This document shows, in pieces, positions 22,739-34,624 of a stretch of DNA of 64,000 nucleotides. The notes under the pieces were generated by a model that searched no databases, was not told where the DNA came from, and saw nothing but the letters and a program-made list of their open reading frames with translations. Position 1 is the stretch's first letter; every line of letters starts with the position of its first letter. Source of the stretch: Nannochloris sp. 'desiccata'. Taxonomy: Eukaryota; Chlorophyta; Trebouxiophyceae; Chlorellales; Chlorellaceae. Location of the stretch: the NCBI GenBank assembly GCA_019044685.2, contig JAGTXX020000009.1:558001-622000 (forward strand), written 5' to 3'. Both the position numbers and the translations under genes were made by a program.

Positions 22739-23967
22739 ATGGCCATTATTGATCTCTCCACTGTCCAAGTGGACGATCTTATCCCTGTGCTCACTAATTT
22801 CAAGCACTGTAATCAAAGCATCTTACCCTTTACCTTGAGCGGTTCCTCTGAAGCTGTGTTCGCTGAATTACTCGAGAAGGCCGCTATTGGGCCCTCTGCA
22901 GGCTGTGTCGAGGTTAGTAAAACGCTCTTGCACCATATTGTAGCATCTTTCAAAAAATCTTTTTCCCTTGCATTACCGACTTTTTTTTTTTTTTTTTTTG
23001 ACTCATGCAGATTGGTCCTGAGTCTAATCTCCAGGCCTTTTCCGAAGCCCACGCTCTCGCAACTAACCTCACTAAGGGTTTCTGCAAGGCTTCTGCCCAC
23101 CCTATATCTGAAATCGAGCCTTATTTCGATGAGATGTCTGCAATCCTCTCTGGTAGAGCTGAACAGAATTCTCGCATGGTATTGAGTCGTGGTGCTTCTG
23201 CCCCTTCCCACACTGAACGAGGTCTCTTCAACCTTGTTATCGGCAAACCTGAAGATCTCGCTGATTTTCAGATTATGGATTATGATACCAACGAGATGCT
23301 CAGCGTCTCTGATGCTGTGTCTGAACTTCCCGGCTCTTCTTCTTCTATCTATGGTCTTATTATTCCTGGAATTACTTTGCAGTTGTTTTCTGGTGTCGAA
23401 GCTGTCACTCACAGAGGTAAGAAAGTCACGCTAGGAAAAGATATTTTATTCTAAATATTTTCTGCACTGCCCCAACTTTTCCGCTCACCTCCTTATCTCT
23501 GATGAATATATATATTAATTTTTATTGCAGTCAACCCTGACATCCCTGCTGAGCGTGCTACCAACCCCACTGTCATTTTCCAATGGCGCCTCTCCCCAGA
23601 CTACCCCATCAAACTTGGCGCTATGCTTGACATGGTCCCTTCTTTTGCCGCCAGTGGCAGTGCCAGATCCTCCTTGGACCTCACCAACAATAATAACAAC
23701 AACAACAACTTTGGTGGTGCTCCTATGGCCTCTCAGTACAACTTGTTGGTTAGAACTTTGACTGGTAAGACGTACTTTGTTGATGCCAGTCCTGACTGGA
23801 ATGTGGAGCAATTAAAATCTGCTATTGAAAAAGTTGACGGCTGCCCTGCTGGGGATCAACGTTTGGTCCTTGCTGGCCAGAACCTTCAAACTGAGGATGG
23901 TCATGCTTTGCAAGAGTATGGCATTAAAGACGGGGATAAGGTTGTGCTCATGAAAAACAACAATTAA
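22739..23967 (+). CDS. Unknown protein with a C-terminal ubiquitin-like domain
   Basis: Exons 22739-22912, 23011-23416 and 23531-23967 (phases 0 and 1) give 338 residues. Residues about 1-235 form an unrecognised domain with a conserved-looking core. An Asn run of eight (about 240-250) forms a hinge. The last 80 residues (LLVRTLTGKTYFVDASPDWN ... DGDKVVLMK) fold as ubiquitin-like: a TLTGK opening and a DQRLVLAGQNLQ block echo ubiquitin's RLIFAGKQLEDG. The protein ends in KNNN, without a terminal Gly-Gly, so it should not be conjugated. A T20 run precedes the first acceptor. Codons favour C/T-ending forms more than the neighbours, suggesting strong expression (inference). Confidence 0.75.
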
Positions 23968-24355
23968 GTATCGAGTCTTAAAATCTTTCTTTAAGTTGTC
24001 AGCAGCGTCTTTAGTTCTCCGGTGCTCTTTGCTGTTGTTCTAAAGTGTACCTGCCTGTCTCTCTATTTTAATTTGCGTCTTCCTTTTGCATTAAAAATCA
24101 ATAAAATTTCTCTAAACAATGCATGTCTCTTTATCTATCTTTTTCTATCTATATATAAATTTTTCCCTGCGTCCCCGCCCAAGTTTTTGATTAACTTCTC
24201 GATAAATGAGGAAACCGTGGATACTTCTTAATATATCTTATATATAAATACTATAGAATGCTGTAAATGTGTGTCTTAATCCATTTACACAGTAAGTGAT
24301 TATCAATCAGTTGTCGAGAATACAGGTCTTTCCAAATATATAATATCAATGTTTA
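23968..24355. other. Intergenic between convergent genes
   Basis: T-rich 3' UTR-like DNA between the ubiquitin-like-tail gene and FANCI. No gene seen. Confidence 0.4.
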
Positions 24356-27300
24356 CTATTTCTCGTACTTTGAGCCATGAACGATAAAACCACCGAGGGT
24401 CTCGTCTTCATCATCTATCTCTTCGTCCTCTTCACTATCGTCGTCGTCGTCATCCTCCTGCATAGCATCATTTCCTGCACCTTCCTCCTCCTCCTCTTCT
24501 CTTTCCTCCTCGACTTGCTCTTCTCCTTCTTGTACTTGCTCCTGTTCAACCACCGGCTGCTGCTCCACTGCTTCGACACCCCCACTCCCACCAGTTCTCT
24601 GTTTCTTCACAGTAGCTTTATCAAACTTGAAATCCCAGTTTGTGGCACGTTTCGCAGTCAACATCAGATTAATCTTCCCAGTTTTGCCTACTTTAATTAA
24701 ATGCTTTTCCCATTCTTCGAGTTGATAAATCAATCCAGGCAGCACTCGTGCATCCTTTTGAGCTTTCCGTACTGCAGCAGCACGTTTTGCTTTCCCTTTG
24801 CGACTGTTTTCGCCGTTAGCATTGCCGCCTTCATTTTCACCATCGCCATCTTGGCTATTCTCCTCGCCCTCATTGTCCCCACCAGCACCGGCACCTGCTT
24901 TGGTCATCACTGCATTGGTAGTCTGCAGCTCTCCTTTCAAATCGTAGACTCTAGGGGTTAAGTTAGTATTCACAGCAGCAGCGAGGTCCTGGAAGGCTCT
25001 TCCAGGGATGAATGTCTTGTGACCACGAGCAGGGACCTGAGTTTTTGCAGCTGAACCGAGAGTTTTATATAATTTCGTAAGTGATTTAGCAACGACCTCT
25101 CCGCTCGTACCAGCACGCACTTTGGCGAAAGTTGCTGCGGCATCTGCCAAGCCACGAAGACGGGAGAAGGTTGCATTTTCCCATTGTAGACGAGCTTGGC
25201 CTTGTACGTAGGCATTAGCGATCGCAGACTCGCCTTCACCTTCCTCTAGAGGCAGAGCCCCACAACCACCTGTCTCGGATCCCGCCGTTGCAACAGTCAC
25301 TCCAGAAGGCTTCAGTCGAGCGAGAGACCACTCTAAAGGCACGAGGCATGCATCCATATGACTCGTAGCAGCGATAACTAAGGCAGTAAGTGTTTTTGAA
25401 GATAAAAGGGGGGCAGAGATGGATGCAGAAAAGTTTAGTGTACTCGTATCATCAACAGCGGGGGCACCATCCCTATCGTCGTTCACGCTTTCACACATAC
25501 TCTGAGCGAGCTGCTTTAAATATACAATATCCCCACCTTGACCTGCAGCTTCATGACATTTCAGGCAAAGAGAAACCAGCGCTTTCGCAGCGGTAGAATT
25601 TTGGGAAAGTGCCTCGGAGGCAGAGGAGCAGGCAGCAGTGATCCAGGTCGCCATTGCCGCAGCCCAGGGTGGCGGGACTACAGCTACCAGGGTGTATAAA
25701 CACCTGGCAATAGCAGGGATTTCTTTACAACATGCGTATTCTACAAGCACATCAAGTAAATGCTTGAAATGGGGCAGCCGAGCAGAGACTATAGCTAAAG
25801 GGGAGTTTGCAGAAAGGTTCTCGGGCACGGCAGGAAGGTCGGCAGCGATGGCTATGTGAGCAGGCGGTAAGGCCACTGATTGAAGTAATGAAGCAATACC
25901 AGGAAGGGTGTTACCACTGGAAACTAATAATTGATCTAATGCAGCGACAGCTGCTTGCATGAGACCTTCCGTTGGATCTTTTTCCTTTTTTCCAACACCA
26001 CCCCCAGCACCACCAGGGGCGTGCTGACGTGCACATGCCAAGACGGTCATTTGAGCAGCACGGAAGAGAGGACCTGCTAAATCTTGCCAATTAGGTACTC
26101 CGAATAAGGCACGGGCTGTCTCAGAAGCTGCCTTGGAAAATAACATCCCTTGTCCATCAGCAGCACCGCCAGCTGAAGTAAAAGAAGAAACGGAAAGGTC
26201 CCAAAAATTTAAAGAGCTAACTGGAGATGCACGAGATTGCACCACGCGTAGACATCCATTCATTACGAAAGTCTGCACGGGAACATCACGAGCAAACTTG
26301 ACGTGCGCTGACTGGTCTGTACCGCCACCGCCACTGCCAGCTCGAGGGGGTCCACCAGGAACTAGTCCATCCTCTACTATTGCATCTAATAGACGAGATA
26401 AACAATGAACACTTAACGTAGGTGCACGTTGATCTAACGGGCCAAGTCCAGCAGCAGTGCCACTTGTTCCTTTTCTATGATTACCACCACCAGCACCGCC
26501 ACCGACAGCTTGTGTAAGCCCATGCATTTTCTTCGCCTTTCCACCCCCCTTCATTCCTTCAGCAGCTAAAGAACTGAGTCTACGGTGCTGATGGAAGATG
26601 GTTAAAAGCTCTTGTGCTAGAGTTTCAGAGCGTTCAGGACTTGGAGGACGTCTTCTCCCAACGCCACCACCACCAACACCGCAGCGGCCGCCATCAATGT
26701 CACATACTATATCTTCCATTACTACCTCATAGCAGCCCAATAGCATATGTGCATACGCTTGATTCAGTGCCCCTTGCGCATCATGTGAAGCAAACGCGGT
26801 GGATTGATCGAAGTTAAAGTCTTCCAGAGGGCAGGTAGCAAGACGGCGACGGAGAGAGGCAAACAATTTTTGGAGAGCTGGACCTGCAGCTGAGTCATCA
26901 TCATCGCCCTCGTGTTCATCCTCAGCTTCTTTACGAGCCTCTTCCTCCTCCTCACTTTCACTATCATTAGCTAGTCTACTATTATTTCCACCGGCAGCAC
27001 CAGCAGAAGAAGGGGTACCAGTCTCAGTTTGGACGACAAATCGGACACAGGCCAACAGCTGGTGCAATGGTTCTATCATCCTCACGTCCCCTTCAGGGCT
27101 CGACCGAGCACAAGCTTCTAACTTCAGAGGTGCCATAATTGAATCATTCTCACAGAAAGATGCCACGTGGGGTAACAGCAGCTCAGCGACAGCTTCAGCC
27201 GCAGCAGGGTCAGCAGCAATCACAGCGGGCAAACCTTCATAGACAACTGAACGAACTTCTGGTTGCTGTGCTAAACAGCGGCGTAAGAATCCCATCAATT

Positions 27301-29340
27301 CGTGAAGTAAAGTAGCTCCACCTGGTCCACCAGCAAGAGAGTCCATTTGACTGAGAGCAGGGGCAGCGCCAGCAGCGGCAGCTGCCTGGCTCGCAGAATG
27401 CCCGGCCCCTGCAGCACAGCTCCCGCCACCACTATCCTCACCAGAAGTAGAGAGTTCCTCTGTAATGATGAAAAGGAAGCCTCGTGCAGCTAATAAACGA
27501 GATCCAAGTTCTCTACTAAACATAGCTTTCCGAAGAAGCACGATCACAAAGTCGGAAATATCCTTTCTGGCTCGGCAGAGCGGCCACAGTGCCAGGAGTA
27601 ATGCCACCGCAGCTGCAGGAGGCAATGCTGCGAGATTTTCCAACGCAGCACGCACTTCAGGAAGATGCGACTCAACAAGTGCAGGGTGTTTGCTGACTAA
27701 TTCAGCGATAAGACGGACAAAGGGAGCTGCTGCAGCATCAGACGCCGCAGCAAGGCGGCCACTGGCAAGCGCTAAAACATCTCTTCTGCACTCTTTGTGG
27801 GCCGCAAATAGCTCTACGAGCACTTTAATACCTAGATTACCAGCTGTAGTAGCATCCTGATCTTTCTGTGCGAAGGTATGGGCTGCAGATTTAGCCCCTG
27901 CAGTGGCTTCTGCTTCCAATAACGAGACTGCAAGCATGACGAGCGGTTGTACTACCACAGCCCCTTGACCATGACCAGCATTCCTTGCACACGTCAGCAA
28001 GGCTTTTTCTATGTTTTCCTGCGCAGAATTACGTGATGTATTCTGTTCTACGGGCAGCCAAGGTGCAGCGTCACGTTTCGCAGCCTCTTTGGAAGCTTGA
28101 ACTAGGCAGGCACTAAGTGCAGAGACGACATGCTGCTCCAGGCGCTCGGTGCCAGCAACGACAAGAGAGAGAGCGAATGCAAACGGGGTAGGATGCCAGG
28201 TTCCGTCTCTCAGACGTTTAAGCCAGGCTTTTCCAATATCTCCATCGTGTTTGATTGCCATCTCTAAATGCATTAATACTGCTCCTTCCACTTCTAAAAG
28301 GCGTCGGCGATGGGCGTCGTTAGTCATTGATGCAGCCTCTAAGCGATCAAACATACGCACAATTTCCTACAATAAAATTTAGAATTAGGAGATTTGAAAT
28401 TAGAATCTAGAATATGAGAGTAGATGCATGTATATGCCGAAAATAGGATCCTTACCGACAGGGCGATATCCCGACAGGAGGGTCCAGCAACAGCCAACAA
28501 CTGATGCACAATGGCTGGCAAATCAAGAACATCTGCATTACGTGCACGAGCAGCTCCGCGTTTCACAGCAGCAGTCAATGCCTGCACAGACATGGGCAAG
28601 GCGCGAAGAGATGCCAGCACTGGAGCGATACGTGTTGCTGGCCATGGATGATCACATATTCTAGTTGAAACACCATGGAATACATCAGAAGCCTGTGCTC
28701 CAGGATGTGTATCTTCAGTAAAGATAGCTATAGCTTGCAAAGTGGCCAGTACGGGGGGCAAGATGTCCAAAGCGTGGGAGGAAAGTGGGGCGTCGCCCTC
28801 AAACGCTTCAAGGGCAGCTTCGGTAATAATTGAAAGGTCTCCTGCCCCTGTAAAGAAGGTGGAATTGTCATTGAGGACTGCTGTAAGGGCCGTGGCCAGC
28901 TCTGGGGTGCATAGTTGTTCAGGAGAGGAGAGTGCGGCAATTGTGCATTTAAAGAGCGCCAACCGAACAGACGCACATTTGCCAAGGTCGGTGGGTGTTT
29001 CTGGGCTGACCAGACCTGGACGAGTGCCGCTGCAGATAGCACTAAGGTAATCCTGCAAATATGGTAGTTGAAAGGTTCTCTTACTGATAGCTCTGAAATT
29101 TGAAAGTGAGATTGTTGTTGTTCCAACTCAAATTCATTCATTTCGACAACTTTAAAATACACAAGCACGTACTGTAGCTTCGGAAGTTCCTATTAATGAT
29201 GTGAATGTATCAGATATAGCTGATGGATCGCTTATAAGCACAAAGTTACGCAACTGCTTGGCAGCAACTTCTCTTTGATCTTGGGGGCCGTGAGCCAGAA
29301 CTAGGGCTCTGCCAGCCGAGACAACCTCCGCCACTATCAT
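24356..29340 (-). CDS. FANCI: FANCI, Fanconi anemia ID-complex subunit
   Basis: Exons 29340-29173, 29052-28456 and 28366-24356 are all phase 0 with GTACGT and GTAAGG donors, giving 1591 residues. The helical-repeat protein shows FANCI landmarks: LDLPAIVHQLLAVAG and VEGAVLMHLEMAIKHDGDIG near the end of the first solenoid, and near the C-terminus LIYQLEEWEKHLIKVGKTGK followed by NLMLTAKRATNWDFK. The tail is acidic with a short basic stretch before it. Ala/Gly-rich insertions make it longer than the human protein (about 1330). Known role: with FANCD2 it clamps DNA at interstrand crosslinks and is monoubiquitinated. It shares a 416-bp divergent promoter with the CREST-like gene. Confidence 0.9.
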
Positions 29341-29756
29341 CTGGAGGAGATAGTAAACTTCGAAATTCGATACTTGCGGCAGAACGCCATGAAATTAACT
29401 TCGAGCTTTCCCTGCTGCGTGTGCTTTGCTCGAAGCTGAAGAGAACATTTTGGAGAATATATTCTGCCTTGTACAAAAAAACTCCCTACTAGCGATCTTA
29501 ACATTGTTAATATTACGAACTTGAATAGATATCCACAGCAACCTCTGCAAAATCGATGTTCTTTGGTCTTCCCACGCGAAAATTGCCCCCTGAAGTGCAA
29601 TTGAAAGGTAGCTACGCGTCTGGCCGTCGCTTATCAGACATCTGTTGGTGCTATTGTGATTAATTGCAACCCTTCAAACCGAGTTTGATACCCAGGTCGA
29701 ACGTGAAAGGTCGCATACAAGTTTTGGTGCTGCAGCAACACTAATCGAAAAACAAG
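29341..29756. other. Divergent promoter region
   Basis: Lies between the FANCI start and the CREST-like start. Short frames here are not coherent. It likely holds both promoters. Confidence 0.45.
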
Positions 29757-30866
29757 ATGCCCAGCAACCTGGTGTTTGAAGTAGCTGAGGCTGGGCTTCC
29801 CAACCAAGCCATGGTCTTGCACAACTGTGCTAAATATATCACATCAAATCAACAGGCTAGAGCTCGGGGCGTGAATGAAGCTTCTTACCAGCTAACCCCT
29901 GCGATTCCACAACCCTACCCATCTTCTTCAACTAGACACGGCGCAGCCCAGCTCAATAAACAACTCAAAAGCATGGATGCACCAACACATCATCTGCAAT
30001 CATGGCACGATGCTGATGAGGAGGCTACAGCTTTTACTAGTGACCAGTCATCTTTATTGACCGGCCTTCAATTGCACATACCCCGACTGGCAGCTTCAGT
30101 GGGCAGTATGATGCAACCACAGGGAGATACTCACAATGACGACACCACAGGGCAACGTCTCATTAATATAGCCACCTCGCTACCCTTTTTCGCTATAGGA
30201 GCCAACATGTTGAGACGTTATCGCACCCCCGAAGGTCGGGAGTATGGTTATAGCATTCTCGCAGTTGGTGCAGCAGCTACCTTGTATCACGCTTCCTCTG
30301 GAAAACTTCGCCGTATTGCTCGTAAATTAGATTACTGGACTATCGCCGCATCATCTACATGCATGATGAAGGCTTTATTCCCTGAAAAACCTTGGATTAG
30401 ACGATCACTTTCCGCTTCCCTATTAGCGGTGCCCTTTAAACCATTTGCGATTTCTACAGCCCATACCGTTGCCATGCAAGCAGAGTTTGCCCGACAAGCT
30501 GTCGAACACGAATACATGCGTCCTTATTTCAAATACCATGCTGTGGCAGCTCTCACTGGAGTTGCAGCCTTTGCTGTGGAGGATATTTTATTAGAACGAG
30601 GCATGGGCCATGTTCACGCTCTTTGGCATTTACTTTCTGCTGCTGCCGTTGCGTCGACAGGGGCCTTGGTAGAGCATAAAGAGACACTCAGGATTGGTCG
30701 TGTGGATACTATCACGGGTGATGGACTTAGTACACCAGTTATTAATGGATTAAGACCCTGCCATGATAGTGTTGCTAGTTTTACTGGAATGAGCGGCAAT
30801 GGTGGGGGCAGCTGGAGTGGCAGCAGTGGTAAAGACGGCACTCCTCGGTCGTCTACCTCTTTGTGA
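29757..30866 (+). CDS. CREST-superfamily-like multi-pass membrane protein
   Basis: Single exon of 369 residues from ATG 29757. A soluble 125-residue N-terminus precedes about six to seven hydrophobic helices. It has the metal-site pattern of the CREST hydrolases (alkaline ceramidase, PAQR, Per1): TLYHASSG with His and Ser, LDYWTI with Asp, and late HVHALWHLL with the paired His. That predicts a zinc-dependent lipid hydrolase, but overall similarity to any one family is weak. The tail is Gly/Ser-rich. Confidence 0.65.
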   Translation: MPSNLVFEVAEAGLPNQAMVLHNCAKYITSNQQARARGVNEASYQLTPAIPQPYPSSSTRHGAAQLNKQLKSMDAPTHHLQSWHDADEEATAFTSDQSSLLTGLQLHIPRLAASVGSMMQPQGDTHNDDTTGQRLINIATSLPFFAIGANMLRRYRTPEGREYGYSILAVGAAATLYHASSGKLRRIARKLDYWTIAASSTCMMKALFPEKPWIRRSLSASLLAVPFKPFAISTAHTVAMQAEFARQAVEHEYMRPYFKYHAVAALTGVAAFAVEDILLERGMGHVHALWHLLSAAAVASTGALVEHKETLRIGRVDTITGDGLSTPVINGLRPCHDSVASFTGMSGNGGGSWSGSSGKDGTPRSSTSL

Positions 30867-31303
30867 AGAAGTTATTTAACCAGAAGTATTTTGAATTGAC
30901 ACGCCAACATGGTCTGTTTCTGTTTCTCCACCCCCCATTATTTTTTCAGGAGAATATCGCTCCCCCGTCATTTTCTAGTTTAGAGTCTTTTTGTATTAAT
31001 TCTTAGGATGATCGATATTATATTTACCCCTTATTTTGGCCGTTCATTTTTGTACGCGTGTATACCCTCTATACAACCCTTGATACCGTTTTCCCCTTTT
31101 TGTTATTTTTGAACTTGGTTTTTGGCTGCTTTATTTATAAACATTTTTGGTCCCTGCCGTTGCCTTTTGGCCGTGATATGGACAGCTCTTCTTTGACTTT
31201 GAGTTGATAACACCACTGAGTAACTAATGATCCTTTTTGTACTGTAAAAATATTGGGCTTAATAATAATAAAAAAAGTACAAGTCTATCAAAAATGAGAA
31301 ACC
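30867..31303. other. Intergenic between convergent genes
   Basis: T-rich 3' UTR-like sequence with no gene. A TGTAA at 31240 lies 375 bp past the CREST-like stop. Confidence 0.4.
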
Positions 31304-32038
31304 TCACTCGTCTTCTTCAGAAAGGTTGTTATCCTTTAAAGAGCGTGTCTTCAACTTTTCTAGCAACTCCACCGCGTCACTGCACTCTGGGCATATTCTC
31401 AGAGCTTCTTCTGCATCAAAGGTGGCATGGTGTGTTCTTCCAGCAGCAAAATGCAAGGCTGCTCGATGCGTATAAAGCTCAGCCAAGCCCTTCTTTCTTT
31501 CTTGTAACTCCTCAGGTGCAAGTGAAGTTTTGCCCTTGCCTGAAACGCCGCTGCCATTCCCTTTCCTTTTAAGTAGCAGTATCTTCTCTGAAATAGTACT
31601 AAGAGAGGTACCCTTAGAAGATACACTTGTTGAGGAAGGCATTGGTTGCCCAGCAAAAACTGCTGATCCGCCAGGGCGGTGGTGATCTGGCCATTCTGGC
31701 GGAAAATTTGTTTGGCCATGGACGTACGCAGTGACGCCGTTTTTATTTGTAGTAACATTGGTGCAAGATGCATTTACCTGCATGTGGTTGGAAATTGACG
31801 CAGCGCTGCTTCTTATGTTGCTTCTATTTTTCCTTTCTAATTGCTCATTATAAATGGCACGCTCGGCAGGATCTGAAAGAGTTGCATACGCTTTCTGAAT
31901 TGCAGCAAAGCCTTCAGCGCTGCCCCCCTTGTCAGGGTGAGCAGTTACTAACAGCTGCAGGTAGGCTTGTCGCAGCTCTTTAGATGTAGCATTCGGAGGC
32001 ACGCCAAGTAAAGCATAATTATTGTCATCAATGCTCAT
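31304..32038 (-). CDS. DnaJ-domain protein with TPR-like C-terminus
   Basis: Single exon of 244 residues. Residues 1-68 are a J-domain: NYALLGVPPNATSKELRQAY, the HPD tripeptide that stimulates Hsp70, and YATLSDPAERAIYN. A Ser/Asn-rich linker follows. Residues about 180-230 (ELYTHRAALHFAAGRTHHAT ... EEALRICPEC) look like one to two tetratricopeptide repeats. Known: J-proteins recruit Hsp70 to a client. The client is unknown. The tail is acidic. Confidence 0.85.
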   Translation of the reverse strand: MSIDDNNYALLGVPPNATSKELRQAYLQLLVTAHPDKGGSAEGFAAIQKAYATLSDPAERAIYNEQLERKNRSNIRSSAASISNHMQVNASCTNVTTNKNGVTAYVHGQTNFPPEWPDHHRPGGSAVFAGQPMPSSTSVSSKGTSLSTISEKILLLKRKGNGSGVSGKGKTSLAPEELQERKKGLAELYTHRAALHFAAGRTHHATFDAEEALRICPECSDAVELLEKLKTRSLKDNNLSEEDE

Positions 32039-32356
32039 CGAAAATCACACGCTTCTGAGAATGGTAGGTAGAGCTTTGCAGCTCTTCTATAAAATTATAT
32101 CTATACTTTTTAAACATTTTGATTGCGTTGCAATCTCTTGGGAATTGAAAAAGCAGGTGGAAATGGTGGTCAAAGCAAAATTTTGACTGCTGACATACCT
32201 TATCGGGCTGGAAAGAGACGAAACTTATAAAAATCAATAACTCTAATAGTAGCTTTTCAATGCTTACAGTAACAGCTCTAAAATTCATGTTATAAAGGCT
32301 CGTAATTTATGCAAATGTAGCATCAGAATAAAATCAGTTTTTGAACAATCACATAA
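32039..32356. other. Intergenic, no gene seen
   Basis: AT-rich spacer between two minus-strand genes. It likely holds the DnaJ promoter. Confidence 0.4.
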
Positions 32357-33066
32357 TTAACTAAGCGGCAAAAAAACAGGAATTGGGTCTTTCAGCGAGT
32401 GCGCGGTGTGTTGAATATGTGGTCGTGCATCGTGAACCATGGCATTAATCGCTTTGTATATAGCTCCATTTGTTCCTTGCTTGGTGGGATGCTGAAGATG
32501 GGCCTTGGCGGCATCGGTGGCAATGTCACAGGGGATTGGCTTTATAGGCCGCAGCTTCCTGCTTTGTGGGCCTACCAACATGGCGACGGAGTGGAATACT
32601 AGGTGAAGCAGCCACCTGCTGCTGGTCAATGCCAGCAGGGGCAGCAAGCACAGCAGGGGAGGCCACAGCACGAGTAGCGGGACGCGTCCGCGGAGGAGGC
32701 ATTGCCAGGTCATCTTCCGCAGGCGTAAACGGTTCCATTATTTCTATGCCCACTCTAATACCGCTATGCACAGACATATCGTCGTCAATGAGCTCCGATA
32801 CGTTGTCGCGGTCGTCCACCTCGGCATCAGATGCCTCCATGTCATTGCATTCAGCTTCCAAGTCGATCAATTTGATAGCCTGTAAAAGAAAAGGAACATG
32901 TTTCAAAATTTAGAATCCTGAGGGGAATGTAGATGGAAAGGAGATGCACGCATACCTTTGCCGCTGCCGGACGTCTCAACCGAGACCGATCGACCATAGA
33001 TGAAAACTGGCCAGACTCTAAAGCAGCAGCCATTGCTGCCTTTCTCTTGTTTGTCTTAGGCGGCAT
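32357..33066 (-). CDS. Small nuclear-type protein with AT-hook-like motif, one frame break
   Basis: Exon 1 33066-32956 and exon 2 from 32879 join in phase 0. The strict frame stops at 32526 after HVGRPTKQEAAAYKANPL (154 residues). The next frame continues with coherent content (AAKAHLQHPTKQGTNGAIYK, then INAMVHDARPHIQH) to a stop at 32357. Removing one C from the CCCC run just before 32526 would fuse them to about 210 residues. The N-terminus is Lys/Arg-rich, the middle acidic, then Ala/Pro-rich with GRP as in AT-hooks, suggesting a DNA-associated protein (inference). It is divergent from the next gene across 195 bp. Confidence 0.5.
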
Positions 33067-33261
33067 TGTTACGCTCGAGAGCGTAAAATCACTATGACTT
33101 CATTTATCTTACAAATATTAAAAGACAGAGTTGAGACCAGACTGGTGCGTTATATAGGCTTTCATCAGATGAGGAGGTGGTCCCGCCGCTGATGTAGCAA
33201 AGCGACGCAGCCTACAAATTGGTAGCAGTCGCTTCGCCATGGCAAAACTAATTAATTAAAG

Positions 33262-33745
33262 ATGTCAAAAGACTTAAACCTATCCGATGACTACCTGGGG
33301 GCAAGCCCATACGAGCCTGCCAGTCAAGGTAGCAAGCATTACTGTGTCGACTTGGGCAAGCGCAGCTTCGAGGTGAAGGACTGGACCGAGGAGCAGGCGA
33401 CAGCCTTCATCCACGAAGCTGAAGCACTTGCCAAACAAGCCAAGCTCGAGCACGGAGAGCATTACGCAAGCGGAGACGAGTGCTCTGACCTCATTGACTT
33501 GATTCAAAAATGTGTTGATTCTGGTTACGACCTGGTGCACCCGGAAGATGCTTCTTTGGACGTTCATAAGGCAAGTTTAAAGTATTGTGATGACCACCAG
33601 CGTTGCGCACGAAGCGTAAAAGCTTACTTTCCGGTTAATGTTTGTCATTTTGCAGATGCCCGACAAAAATCTCCCAATAATTTTAACTTTATTCACGTTT
33701 CTTTCGTTCCTGCCTGCTCCATTTAAGTGCTCAACTCTTTTATAG
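33262..33745 (+). CDS. Small acidic unknown protein
   Basis: From ATG 33262 the frame opens with an acidic soluble domain (DDYLGASPYEPASQGSKHYC, then DWTEEQATAFIHEAEALAKQ). Either the frame reads through to 33726 (154 residues), or a GC-AG intron 33571-33655 (AAG|GCAAGT ... TTTTGCAG) is removed, giving 132 residues with a hydrophobic tail (IILTLFTFLSFLPAP). The acceptor is strong and the reading changes character at the putative donor, so the spliced form is slightly favoured. No family is recognised. Confidence 0.45.
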
Positions 33746-34140
33746 ACCCAAAAATGAAATGTAACAAAACGCTTCCGTAACATAAACATTAATTACCTAA
33801 TTAATAGATGCTGCATCTCAAAAAATGACCTATAATCCACCAGCGCAATAGCTGAATTTGCGTTTTAACTCGTTGAAATTTAAACAAATATCGTCATCCT
33901 GACATACAGGAGCTCAGAGGTGAATTTGAGACCGCTGACTGGAAGCTGTCGAGGACATGCATCCCATCAGAAAAGCTCGATCGCTGTAGCTACTCCCCGC
34001 AGCCCCGGACAGGCCACCCAAAATTGCGCAAAATTATGCTCGAATTTCTGATCATCTGATTTTACAAAAAGCGAATCGCTGTGCCTCACAATAATTTAGT
34101 GCAAAACCCCTTCCTCAAATCTCGCCCGGCGCCTTGCCCT

Positions 34141-34375
34141 ACATTTCCACTCCCTCCTAGACCTTTTTTTTTTTTTCCACTCCCGGAAGGCAAATTATGA
34201 AATACCCTACATACCCTAATACCCTACATACCTACACACCCTACACACCCTACATACCCTACATACAAAATATGCCCTAATACACTACAAAATATACCCT
34301 AATACCCTACATAGAAAATATGTAGCCCCGCAGGCGGGAGTGGAAAATTTGCTACGAGGGAGTGGAAAAATATGC
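34141..34375. mobile_element. Non-autonomous TIR element enclosing a TACCCTA minisatellite
   Basis: The left side carries TTTCCACTCCCTC then, about 35 bp further in, TTCCACTCCCGG. The right side carries their reverse complements in reverse order, CGGGAGTGGAAAA then GAGGGAGTGGAAAA. So two nested inverted pairs bound the element and the arms align for about 45 bp with mismatches. Between them lie about 130 bp of degenerate repeats of ACCCTACAT/ACCCTAAT. No coding capacity. Looks like a MITE or a foldback element. Confidence 0.6.
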
Positions 34376-34624
34376 TGACTGCTGACTCGGCTAGGTTCCA
34401 ACAGTAATGCCACCCAATTAACTGATTTTACAACAATTTTTTGTTTAATTCGCCATTAATTTCAATCATTAGTAACTATGAATTGTCTAAAAGGCTTCTC
34501 CAAGGTCACGAATGTGCCCCATGCGACACCCAAGCTACAGATCCCTTTGAAGAATCAGGCAAGTGATCGAGCTCCTTGAGATATTTCCCCTAAATCCTTT
34601 AACAAACCAAACACACTCCTTCAT

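Noticed and set aside
29634..29822. tRNA-like CCAGGTCGAAC segment in the FANCI/CREST promoter
   Set aside because: No matching acceptor and anticodon stems could be drawn around it.
34200..34320. Internal telomere
   Set aside because: The units vary between ACCCTACAT and ACCCTAAT and are not the regular CCCTAAA of plant or algal telomeres; better seen as a minisatellite core of a TIR element.
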